This document shows, piece by piece, positions 47,193 through 55,639 of a stretch of 64,000 nucleotides of DNA (within the stretch, counting starts at the first letter, position 1; every line of letters begins with the position of its first letter). The notes under the pieces were generated by a model. That model was not told where the DNA came from, made no database searches, and saw only the letters and a list, made by a program, of their open reading frames with translations. Location: positions 63,379,501-63,443,500 of the forward strand of contig CM059584.1 of the NCBI GenBank assembly GCA_030407085.1, read 5' to 3'. This DNA comes from Trichopria drosophilae. Taxonomy: Eukaryota; Arthropoda; Insecta; Hymenoptera; Diapriidae. Both the position numbers and the translations under genes were made by a program.

Positions 47193-48617
47193 GGTGCTCA
47201 TATCGTAAGTAATCAGGCCCAGGCTATGGCGTTGCAGCAATCTCAACAGCAGGCGCAGTAGCAGCAACCTCAAGTGCAGGTCCGGCAGCAGGCTCAGGCT
47301 CAGCCGCAGCAACTGCAACAGGAGCAGCAGCAGCAGCAGCAGCAGCAGCTGTGTTACAGCATGATCCCTCAGATGCAGGCGGTCAACATCAAGAGGCACA
47401 AGGCTCTCTTCATCTCGTCCCGGCGATGTCGGCGGCGCACCATCAGGCCCAGCCGGCGGTTCAATTCACAGCAGATGCAACTGACAAATGGGCAGACGAT
47501 CATCGCGCCGCAGATCGTCCGGACGACGCCGAACGTCTTTCCCACCTCCATCATTCAGAATCTGTCTGATCAGACCGTGCAATTACCTTATGGTATGTGA
47601 ATGACTTTTTTTACTTCTAACATTATTTTTGTCGTGTACATAATATAAATTACATTCACCACTGAAAAAAAGATTGTTTATTAAATAAAATTTACGTCGT
47701 TGGATATTCGTCCAAGACATTTGGATAATCCATAATGATTTCACAAATCACGCAGGTAAAATTTTACATTATTTATTTCTGTTTTCCTTTAATTCTATAG
47801 AATACAAATAAATGTGCAAAACTTTCAAATTATGCGTTTATCTTTCAGCAAATCCCACAAGTGGTCAAAATAATGAAGTCTAGCGAACAAATTCAACAAG
47901 CCAATTTTTCTCAGTTGCAGAGTTTACAGGTTAGTTTTTGCCACGATTATACTTTTTATATTAAAAAAAGGCAATATTTCTTAAATAGAATTTGAATCAA
48001 GTGTTTTTTTTATCATTCTTGTCTTCAATTTTAAATGTTGCTGCTTCAGGGACAGCAAGTGGTGCAACAAGTGGCTCAGCAAGTAGTTCAGCAACAAGCG
48101 CAACTGCAAGGCGTGCAGCAAATCGCGCATCAGCAATCACATCAACAAGTCGTCCAGCAGCAGTAAGTCGCGCACGCCCAGGAGCAGCAACAAGCAGTGC
48201 ACTGCAGTCTCTTCGACGCCCGCATCGCCCGTCTCGACCTGAAGCACGCCTGTCAGCGCTCACAATAATGTTCGGGTGAGCGACACAGACGAGGTCGGTT
48301 TCAAATCGTTATATTTCTTCTATATTAATAAATTTTAATAAAAACGAGTAAAAATAATCATAATATGTTGATTCATATTTATCATAAGATACATGATAAA
48401 TATATATGTTGTAATAAATGACAAAGCAATGCTTACGTCCTTACGACGAAGAACGGGCAGAAGATCGACGTACAGACGCTAGCTAGCCTCACTCGTCAGC
48501 CTGAGCAGGAGGAAATCAAAGTTTGGTATATCGACGCGAGTCAATTAGCCAACAGCCAAGTTATACATATCGCTAACACCCAGTCAACGCAACAAACTGT
48601 TCCCATTACTCTCACCG
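47193..48617 (+). pseudogene. Q-rich regulator-like gene, IR2 right copy
   Basis: Exons 47,193-47,592 (GAHIVSNQAQAMALQQ, a poly-Gln tract and NGQTIIAPQIVRTTPNV), 47,849-47,929, about 48,050-48,163 and about 48,420-48,617 (GQKIDVQTLASLTRQPEQEE, ending TVPITLTG before GTATATT). Most have AG/GT borders, so introns were captured too. A TAG after QQQAQ in the first exon and a frameshift after the Gln tract break the frame. Q-rich, Val/Ile-spaced sequence like NGQTI is typical of eukaryotic activation domains. It is probably a host gene fragment carried by the palindrome, but the parent gene is not in this window. Confidence 0.5.
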
Positions 48618-48927
48618 GTATATTGAATTTTATTATATAAATTTATTTTCACGAATCACGAGTCCATTAATGACGCTGAATGTTATTTTAGCACTCTCTG
48701 TGTTGCAGTTTTTCATATACAATAATTTATGAAATTCCCAATTGGTAAAATCATAGGTTTTGGTTAATGTAATAAAAAAAAAATATATAATCACAAACAA
48801 TGAAATCAAACAATTCTCGATAATTTCTAAGTGGCTAGATTGTAACTTATGGTAAATTACTGCGGATATAAGAATTTATAAAAAGATTCGCTTTTAACGT
48901 TATTTATTATTTGGAATGACATTTTGT

Positions 48928-48930
<3 letters not shown>

Positions 48931-48995
<65 letters not shown>
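48931..48995. repeat. AT microsatellite in the IR2 right arm
   Basis: About 65 bp of (AT)n; the mirror position in the left arm (near 39,091) has only a few TA units, so it expanded after the arms formed. Confidence 0.85.
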
Positions 48996-48999
<4 letters not shown>

Positions 49000-49469
49000 T
49001 TTTTAAGTTATTATATCGCAATTTTCAGTAATAAAACCACTAGTACTCCAAAATTATCGAATATTCGATGAATTTTGGGGCACGTGTGGTATTTGTCGGA
49101 TTATTTTTTTGCTAGGTTTTCGGTAAAATCAGAGAGCTTTGCGAAAAAAAATTGAACAAATGTCAGTTTATCGGATACTTTTTAAGAAATATCCGATGTG
49201 AAACTTTTTTACGCCCGCGATTCCGGCGCTCTGATAGGTCAAAAGCCGAGTTGAAAAAAAAATATTAATTATTTTTGCACCCTAGACCTCTGAAATCTAT
49301 ATTTTTAAGAATCGAAATCAACATAACCACGAAGTTTAATTATTGATTGTTAGTTCAAAAATGAATAATACCTCTGAATTCCATAAACTTTTCATTGATA
49401 CAGTTCAGTTGTACGTAATTAGACGGTTTCTTTCTCTTTAATGATTATAAATTTTCTTCATTTTTACAG

Positions 49470-49649
49470 AAAACTGCAAAATCTACGAAGCATTCTGGAA
49501 ATAAGAAAGGTGATAAAAAAACAACGCCTTCTTTTGATGACGAAAAAGAAAATTAAGCGGAAGTGGTAGATGATGAACCGGATGAGGAAGATGAGAAACC
49601 GGAAGAGGAGGATGGCAAATCGGAACAGGGAGATCAAGAAGACATGTGA
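49470..49649 (+). pseudogene. Acidic-tail gene fragment, IR2 right copy
   Basis: Mirror of the left copy with the same TAA in the middle, so the stop predates the inverted duplication or was copied with it. It is preceded by CATTTTTACAG, a good 3' splice site. Confidence 0.4.
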
Positions 49650-50080
49650 TGTCCTCTACATCGCTATGCATGCAAAGAAATGTTCATTCCAAGGATGATA
49701 AAAATTATATTTATTTGTATATCCAAATAATTCGTTAAAAATCGCTCAACTGAAAAAGACACATTTGAAATGTATACTAATTGTGTATCACAAATAACTT
49801 GTTAAAGACATTCGTTGTAAAAATAACTTTTGAAATTGTTCAATACCATGTGGACTACATCGCTATATATGCGAAACAATTTTAATTACCATGGTTAAAA
49901 TATGTTGATACAATTATATTAGTATATCGACCAGTAATCGTTATAAATCGTACGACTTAAAAAGTAACGTAACAAATGTAGATCTAATAAAAAAATTTGG
50001 TTGTTTTATAATAATTTGTGTCAATTCTTTCCTCCTTTGTCGCTTTTGATACTCGTGCACTGCTTCTCCTTTGAAATTTT

Positions 50081-50590
50081 ATAGAATCGTACAATTGACA
50101 TCCGTGGGACGTCCGTGGGATGTCCTATGGACGCCAGAAAGCGGCCAATTGGACGTCAGTAACATCGAAAGCTCCTCCCGGACGTCAGTTGCGTGCCCGG
50201 CATACATCCCTCGGGCATCCGAAGGACATGAAATGGCTTCAAATTTTCGGTGCCCCAAATGGGCTCTCCCTGCATTTTTTTTATTAGGCTACGAAATAGG
50301 CATCCATTGGGCATACATCGGATCAAGCCGTAAAATCGTCGACATCCATAGGGTATCCAAAGGACGCCCAATCGTGCCCAATTTGCACTCGAGCTACCCA
50401 TCCGAATAGTATCCATTTTATGCCCTTTCAGTGTCCTTCTGCGGACACGAATAGGCGTCCTATTGGATTACCTTTGGGCACCCGACCGATGCCCTTCGGG
50501 CACGATCGGGATGTTCGACGGGCGTCCGACCTTTTCGGACTGGCCACGAAATGGGCATCCAAAAGGCATCCGTCGGACACTCAAATGTTG
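50081..50590. repeat. Subterminal GGAYGYCC motif cluster, right
   Basis: Mirror copy of 37,501-38,010 at the other outer end of IR2, with the same motif order inverted and only a few base differences. Confidence 0.7.
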
Positions 50591-50783
50591 TAATAACCAT
50601 ATGGTTATTGTATCATGTAAAACGTTTGTAAAATTCCCTTCACATATATCATTGAGGTTAAAAATCTATTAGCGTTGGTCGACTATATATATTTTGTATA
50701 CAATTTTTATAAAAATAGTATGTTATCATTTTTTTTAAGTGTATACATTATGTATACTTTTAGTTATATACAATTTTTATAAT

Positions 50784-50809
50784 TTTTGTATAAAATATTT
50801 CTACTTGGG
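50784..50809 (-). repeat. Right terminal inverted repeat of the 32-kb element
   Basis: On the minus strand it reads CCCAAGTAGAAATATTTTAT, then TATACA motifs as at the left end. TT follows at 50,810-50,811, then PLE coding sequence. Confidence 0.85.
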
Positions 50810-51712
50810 TTTTTACCAATATACCAGCACAATTGTTAAAAGATAGTATAGAGAGAAGATTAAATTATTTAATGGATAACGTGTATTTTAAATTTAATGA
50901 CCGTTCCTATAAACAAATATTCGGTACTCCTATGGGTTCCCCTATCTCTCCTTTATTCGCTGACTTATTTAGAAACTGCTTGTTTAAAAAAACTTTCATT
51001 CAAACTTTTGTTTTTTTATAGATATGTTGATGACATTATTACTTGGGTACCTAAACATAACCTTGGCGAAATTATTACAGTATTCAATTCCTACCATGAA
51101 CGACTACAGTTTACTATGGAACTGCAGGTTGACAACAAAATTAATTTTTTAGATCTTAGTTTAATAAACTTAGACAATAAATTAATTTTTGACTGGTATA
51201 AAAAACCAACATTTTCGGGCAGAATACTGAATTATAACTCAGAACATCCAAACGTCCAAACAATGGCAATGATTTTTAATATGACGGATAAAGCAGTAAA
51301 ATTAATTGATAAGAGGTTTCATAATAAAAATATAAAATGTACCAAAATTCGATTAATGTATTTGAATCAAAACAATAACAAAGAATGCAAAAATAAATTA
51401 AATTTCAAATATTTAAAATTGCCCTATGTTAAGAAATTTTTTTACAGTATGAAAAACAAAGTCAGACATACTGATGTACAGGTTGTTCCTTACAACATTA
51501 TTAATCATCGTTATATTATTAAAAAAGGCAAAGATATCACAAGTAAATGGGATAAGAACAGTGTAGTGTATAAAATTGAATGTAATAATTATAACGCTTC
51601 ATATGTTGGACAAACAAAAAGAACACTAAAACAAAGAAAAGTACGGTCATAACTAGTCACATAAAAAACACTGGACACTCCTTTAAATGGAAACATACAA
51701 AAATAGTTGATT
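50810..51712 (+). pseudogene. PLE RT second half and GIY-YIG endonuclease
   Basis: Directly after the 32-kb element the RT resumes: FTNIPAQLLKDSIERRL, FGTPMGSPISPLFADL, then after a frameshift in a T-run near 51,010 FYRYVDDIITW with the catalytic YVDD. The connector DKAVKLIDKRFHNKNI follows. The C-terminal NSVVYKIECNNYNASYVGQT (about 51,560-51,618) is the GIY-YIG-type nuclease core (Y-x-I...YVGQT) that nicks target DNA. A frameshift after LKQRK leads to HIKNTGHSFKWKHTKIVD, cut by the next insertion at 51,713. Confidence 0.9.
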
Positions 51713-52138
51713 CCCAATAAACGAGTTCGTGTGCAAAAATTTCGACTTTCATTCGATTTGTTTCCAATTTTGAATGAAATTGATCAAATTTTAATACGAA
51801 ATTAATCGTTTTCAAATGTTTTCATATGCACAATATATTTCGAATATTTGTCGTCTTTCCAATGCATCCGATGTCATACGTTACATTCGATCATATGCGT
51901 CAATATGCGATATTCTCGAAACACGGGTATTAATTTTTCATTCGAAATGATACGTTCTTTGATGGGTTGCTTAAAGCGAATGATATTTCATACGATTTCA
52001 TTTCGCTCTACATTCGAAAACATTCGAATATGTGCGCAGTATTAATAGTCTTTAAAATTGAGGTTATGTACATCCGTTCGCATACGGAAACGGCTAATTG
52101 TCGAATGCAAATTTTTGATTGAAATCATTCGAAGGCAT

Positions 52139-52264
52139 ACACCCAGCTCGTTTAATTCTGTCCCTTCCGGTCACTCGTTTCCTTTGTCTTACCTATATCT
52201 TACTTTATGTGATAAACGATGACAACAGATACCGGAAGGGACAGAATTAAACGAGTTGGGTGTA
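52139..52264. mobile_element. 126-bp nested palindromic MITE
   Basis: ACACCCAGCTCGTTTAATTC and its near-perfect inverse end a small foldback, with arms of about 33 bp and TA at the borders. It contains the same CTCGTTTA motif found in the host element's terminal repeats. Confidence 0.7.
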
Positions 52265-52928
52265 CGTGTTTACCTATACGAAGTGTTCATTCGTTTTAAT
52301 ACGAAGTCATGTTAGATCGCTGGTGGTGCCTACGCGTGAAAACGACGAACTGACCTTCGATAACATCAGGAGATGATGGTGAGCTCTCAAACAGTGAGCA
52401 AGACGAGGCAGATGTACAAGAAAACGTAAATGTTGATTTTACCAGGATCGAGATAGACGAAATAATTAGCCCCTTCGAAAATAATATATTCGTTGACGAT
52501 CATTATCTAGATGAATTTCACCTTGAATGATCCCGATAATTAGATTATGATATTGATCTGTTTTATATTAAGAAAATATTGCTTTATTGTTCATTTTTAA
52601 AATGTTAAATTGCAATAAAAAATAAATATATGTGTTCCAACACAATCCTTTTTTAATTACCTGAACCTCGAATAATATTAAAAAAAAGACGAAGTATAAA
52701 CCCGGTAAAACTTGGCTCAATTCCATGCGTTTTAATATGAAAATTCATTATGTGCAAACCTAACCTCAATTTTTATTCCTAAATGCTTCCATACGAAATT
52801 ATACGCCGCGCAGATGCACTAATTTCATTCGATTCGATGCGTTTTAACTCGTTGCATCATCTTGCATACGTTTTCATGCGATTTACCGCGAAATAACGAG
52901 GAAAGAAACGGGATGGAAACGTATGAAA

Positions 52929-53123
52929 GGCCAGGGAATAAAGTTCCGAAAATCAAAAACCCGAAAGGCTAAAATTTCGATATTGCGCGAGTCCAAGGTA
53001 TTTTAATTTTCTTTCTTTTTGCCAAATTTTCAAAAACAAAGCGGAGAAAATCGCGCTGGAGCCATGCTATATCGAAATTTTGACCTTTCGGTGTGTTGAT
53101 TTTCGGAACTTTAATCCCCGGCC
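52929..53123. mobile_element. 195-bp hAT-like MITE
   Basis: Ends GGCCAGGGAATAAAGTTCCG and inverted GGCCGGGGATTAAAGTTCCG, arms of about 55 bp, flanked by the 8-bp duplication GTATGAAA (52,921-52,928 and 53,124-53,131). An 8-bp duplication is the hallmark of hAT transposases. Confidence 0.85.
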
Positions 53124-53172
53124 GTATGAAATCGTATTAAAAATTTTTGCACACGAACTCGTTTATTGGGTT

Positions 53173-53315
53173 GTGAATCTAATTATTATAGTCGTCTAAC
53201 ATCTGAAATGTTACATATTTATTTACGAAACAACGGAATCAATATTCAGGAAGACACACAATATTTAAATGTTAAATACAAAAATTTAATACAAAGTATT
53301 AAGAACGTGTTATAA
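53173..53315 (+). pseudogene. PLE C-terminus
   Basis: Reads CESNYYSRLTSEMLHIYLRN, then INIQEDTQYLNVKY and a stop at 53,313-53,315. This (S-E-M-x-H-I)-type tail follows the GIY-YIG domain in PLEs and shows that the 1.46-kb element split the coding end. Confidence 0.85.
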
Positions 53316-53454
53316 ATGCAAAGCGTTACTGAGTTTGAATTAAATGTTGACACGAGGGTCATTAACATCTCATATACATACTTACACATTCGCAAATATA
53401 AGACTATATAAACTCGACAAGTAACGTACGTAATTGCTTTCTGCCGTTTCGTCC

Positions 53455-53483
53455 CTGATGATGACAGCTAAGCCTGTCGAAAC
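53455..53483 (+). ncRNA. Hammerhead-like core in the PLE 3' region
   Basis: CTGATGA (53,455-53,461), a 5-bp stem GACAG...CTGTC and GAAAC (53,479-53,483) give the conserved hammerhead core, followed by ACGTTGGACGT, which can form stem III. Hammerhead motifs are known in the terminal repeats of PLEs. There is one extra T before stem II, and stem I is poorly paired, so activity is doubtful. Confidence 0.5.
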
Positions 53484-53639
53484 GTTGGACGTTTTTCTCA
53501 AAAAAAATTTTTTTGACTTGTTTTTGTAAAATGTTATAAGTTTTACAAAAACATATATTTTTACCTGTATTTTTGACTCGTTCCAAGGTTAATTTATTTT
53601 AATAAATTTTATACCTTTTATGTATTATTTAACAATATC

Positions 53640-54130
53640 ATTTTTCAGCGTTCTATCGTCGATGAGTCGTTATACTACCAATTAGAAAAAATGTCTCTTT
53701 CCTTTTTTATGTACGACCACCTCTCCGACTTTTAGTCGTTTTAATTGTGGATCATCCTGATTGGTTAAAAATCTTTCAGCGAGAGTGCGATTACGATCTC
53801 GCTGTCTAATTGACCATCGGCGGTCGTGAAATATGCAACATGATCTTGTCGATTGAAAATGTGGTCATTGGTAATTTGTGTTTTTAATTGTGCATTTCTT
53901 AGATTATCATCTGCCTTACTGATATTTGTGTCTGGCTTTCTCTCATTTGAAACTTTTTTCTTTTGGGCGGTTCGCTTACACTTCTAGTTATTTCCTTGTC
54001 AGATTTCTGTTACGTCAAACGGCGTCTGTATATCAGTGACGTGACCCTCCTCAATCTCAGTAACTTGACCCTGCATATGGCCCATATAGTTCGCAGTAGG
54101 CGCAAAGTTAAATGCCATACTCCTTTCTTT
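53640..54130 (-). pseudogene. Possible macro-domain-like tail of an LTR element
   Basis: Downstream of the OTU-like ORF in the same orientation, broken frames read HIFNRQDHVAYFTTADGQLD and, after stops, KSERWSYIKKERD. The order NxxHVAYF...ADGQL...RWSYIxKxR is reminiscent of macro (ADP-ribose-binding) domain proteins carried by some retroelements, but the match is weak and the frame has several stops. It could also be the tail of the OTU gene. Confidence 0.25.
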
Positions 54131-54131
54131 G

Positions 54132-55016
54132 TTATTCTCGGTAATGGAGAGAAGTGGAGTATAGTGCTCTCGCTTTAAAATAGGTGGTAAGCGAGGCTTG
54201 TGACTTGACGTGATAGTATTCTACACTTGCATCACATTTGTGAATGCAAATATTTGTGTTGTAATGCCGGGCAAATATTTGTATGATATTGTCGTCATCG
54301 TACGCGGACGACGAATTTAATATGGTTAACACGCGTTCTGGTTCTGCGCAAGACCTAAGGTGGTTGTTATCCAGTAGGATATTTCGTAATTTCGTAATCA
54401 GAGAATTGAAAAGACAATTCCCGGCTTTTGATATGTTGTTATTTTCCTGTAAGAGTTCATAAGGTTCCATGCAGAGAGTACTAACTTCATAATTGAGATG
54501 TAGTGTCAAATCATTATCCGACTCAGAATCGTCTGTAATGCGCTCTTTACCATTCTCTGATTCTCGCATCGTTTCTTCAGTCTCCATTTCTTGTTCTTCG
54601 TTTCGCTCGTTCGTCACTGCGTCGGACTCAGGATTTTCGTCGTGGTGGACGCAGTCCTCATCAATCTCCATTTCTTCGTCAAAAATTCTCGTTTTCTCGA
54701 GATCGCGTCGATCATCGGGCGGATCGTCTATGCTTCGCGCGCATTCTCTTTCTCCGTCTTCCCGATCACCTTTCTCTCTCCACACCATCTTCCTAAATCC
54801 GTTCGACGTCTCGCTTCGACCCGCGACTCTATTTTTATGCGAGCGCTTCTCCTTGGGCGTCGAATGGGGAAGTAAACGTATAGTCTCTTCGGGATGATCG
54901 AGGGAAAAATCCGACGACCATGAATCTTCTAGGTCCTCGTTGTCCGGCATATGATTCGTTCGATTTTTCATTTTCGTCCTTTTCTTCGAGTTTTCTCTGA
55001 CGCTTAGTTCTTCCAT
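54132..55016 (-). CDS. OTU-protease-like protein, probably retroelement
   Basis: Open frame of 294 residues starting MEELSVRENSKKRTK. Residues 1-180 are highly charged (basic N-terminus, then Glu/Asp-rich) and likely disordered. Residues about 185-292 resemble an OTU (ovarian tumour) cysteine protease: SKAGNCLFNSLITKL with Cys201 in the catalytic GNCLF motif, NIIQIFARHYNTNICIH in the middle, and a C-terminal LHYRE with His291 in the position of the catalytic H-Y. The Asp usual just before GNC is replaced by Ala. OTU enzymes remove ubiquitin; copies are known in some LTR retrotransposons. Same orientation as the Gypsy remnants at 55.6-61.6 kb. A host origin cannot be ruled out. Confidence 0.55.
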   Translation of the reverse strand: MEELSVRENSKKRTKMKNRTNHMPDNEDLEDSWSSDFSLDHPEETIRLLPHSTPKEKRSHKNRVAGRSETSNGFRKMVWREKGDREDGERECARSIDDPPDDRRDLEKTRIFDEEMEIDEDCVHHDENPESDAVTNERNEEQEMETEETMRESENGKERITDDSESDNDLTLHLNYEVSTLCMEPYELLQENNNISKAGNCLFNSLITKLRNILLDNNHLRSCAEPERVLTILNSSSAYDDDNIIQIFARHYNTNICIHKCDASVEYYHVKSQASLTTYFKARALYSTSLHYRE

Positions 55017-55097
55017 TTCGGAATACGTGGTTTCTGTGTCCGGTTGTGACGTAAGTTTGTCCTTAGTAGGGAATCCTTCTATTTCCCTCCAACTGTT

Positions 55098-55635
55098 TCA
55101 AACATCAGCTAACCGTTTCTTATAGTTTAAATGCATTCCTGCTTCGGATATCACTTTATATTTTATTATTTTGGGGTTTTCTTTTGTCTTAGTTCGCTTT
55201 ACGGCAGAGTCAATTTTCAAATAATCCTGCACTTGTAGTTTTTCTACTTCCGTTATGTATTGTTTTCTTTGTTTTTTCTTCACCGGTGTAGGAGGTTTTT
55301 TCGTTGAAGATGATCCTTCTTGCTGTCTCGACCGAGTTTTTCCTTTATAATTTCCTAATTTCATGTAGGCTGGCAATTCGAGTTTGTCGACCTCGGTTAT
55401 GTATTTCTTTCGAGCTGTCTTTTCAACTCCTAGCACTCTCTTTGTCGCAGTCAGTCACGTTGTCTTCAACATCCCCATACGTATCGGTTTCTTCATCGAG
55501 GTCCTTTCCTTGTTTCTTAGGTGCAGGGTTGCCCGATCTATCGGCGTCGGACACCCGTGCTCTTTTAGGATATTGCTGACGTTTGTTATTTGTTGGCTTA
55601 ATTTTGCATCCTTTCAAAGGCAGGCCTTCCGAAGG
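55098..55635 (-). pseudogene. Basic protein with a two-copy motif
   Basis: The minus strand from 55,635 reads NNKRQQYPKRARVSDADR and an acidic stretch. After a frameshift at about 55,430 come two similar segments, KKYITEVDKLELPAYMKL and KQYITEVEKLQVQDYLKI, separated by a basic linker. The frame ends at 55,098, about 80 bp before the OTU-like ORF. I do not recognise the family; the position suggests it belongs to the same unit as the OTU-like ORF. The Gypsy RT is truncated at its upstream border (about 55,635). Confidence 0.4.
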
Positions 55636-55639
55636 AATT

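Larger units (their letters stand above)
37501..50590. mobile_element. IR2, 13-kb palindromic element, TA-flanked
   Basis: Outer ends are CAACATTTGAGTGTCCGACG and its inverse, with TA on each side (37,499-37,500 and 50,591-50,592). Left arm 37,501-45,058; right arm 45,510-50,590; spacer about 450 bp. The arms differ in length mainly because a 2.67-kb mariner-like transposon sits in the left arm. Arms are very similar: a 112-residue frame differs at two positions and an 86-residue frame at four. The contents (GGAYGYCC cluster, acidic-tail gene exon, Q-rich gene exons, TTAA MITE) are all duplicated in mirror image. Ends plus TA suggest transposition as a foldback unit, but in-situ inverted duplication is possible. 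Confidence 0.8.
18828..50809. mobile_element. Giant 32-kb CMC/EnSpm-like transposon
   Basis: The ends are inverted repeats CCCAAGTARAAATATTTTAT (26 bp with one mismatch), and TT is duplicated at 18,826-18,827 and 50,810-50,811. Removing the element restores the PLE RT reading SLDVISL-FTNIP, so both ends are exact. Contents: tnp2-type transposase (minus), BEN-domain gene (plus), a 654-bp foldback, palindrome IR1 (24,056-35,729) and palindrome IR2 (37,501-50,590). Without the palindromes it would be about 7.2 kb, a normal size for an autonomous element. A 2-bp duplication and transposase type fit the CACTA/EnSpm group, although the termini are not CACTA. Both genes carry stops, so this copy is not autonomous now. 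Confidence 0.88.
51713..53170. mobile_element. 1.46-kb non-autonomous element with CCCAATAA ends
   Basis: Inverted ends CCCAATAAACGAGTTCGTGT (about 29 bp), flanked by TT (51,711-51,712 and 53,171-53,172). Removing it joins PLE coding KIVD to CESNYYSRLTSEM. The body has many CATTCGAA / CATACGAA motifs in both orientations and two smaller nested MITEs. The CCCAA start and TT duplication match the 32-kb element, suggesting mobilisation by a related transposase. Confidence 0.85.
17326..53600 (+). mobile_element. Penelope-like element broken by three insertions
   Basis: Read across the insertions, the plus strand gives one Penelope-like retroelement: N-terminal region (17,715-17,818 and about 18,145-18,827), RT (to 18,827 and from 50,810), GIY-YIG endonuclease (about 51,570-51,712), C-terminus (53,173-53,315) and a 3' region with a hammerhead-like core at 53,455. 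An inverted copy of its N-terminal coding start lies upstream (17,326-17,656), a head-to-head 5' arrangement known for this class. Insertions: a MITE of about 325 bp near 17,819-18,143, a 31,982-bp element (18,828-50,809) and a 1,458-bp element (51,713-53,170). The last two are flanked by TT. Confidence 0.85.

Noticed and set aside
42070..48617. Naming the Q-rich fragments as a specific transcription factor (Sp- or NF-Y-like)
   Set aside because: Only low-complexity Q-rich sequence is present; no DNA-binding domain supports a name.
24056..50590. Palindromes as simple assembly or read fold-back artefacts
   Set aside because: Arms differ by substitutions and indels, a mariner with a proper TA duplication is in one arm only, and the four centres differ. 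A partial artefact still cannot be fully excluded without reads.
18828..50809. Maverick/Polinton or Starship-type giant element
   Set aside because: No DNA polymerase B, retroviral-type integrase, packaging ATPase or tyrosine recombinase is readable; the 2-bp duplication and tnp2 motifs point to a CMC-type element.
54493..54897. 134-residue Ser-rich plus-strand frame
   Set aside because: Antisense of the Glu/Asp/Arg-rich part of the OTU-like ORF.
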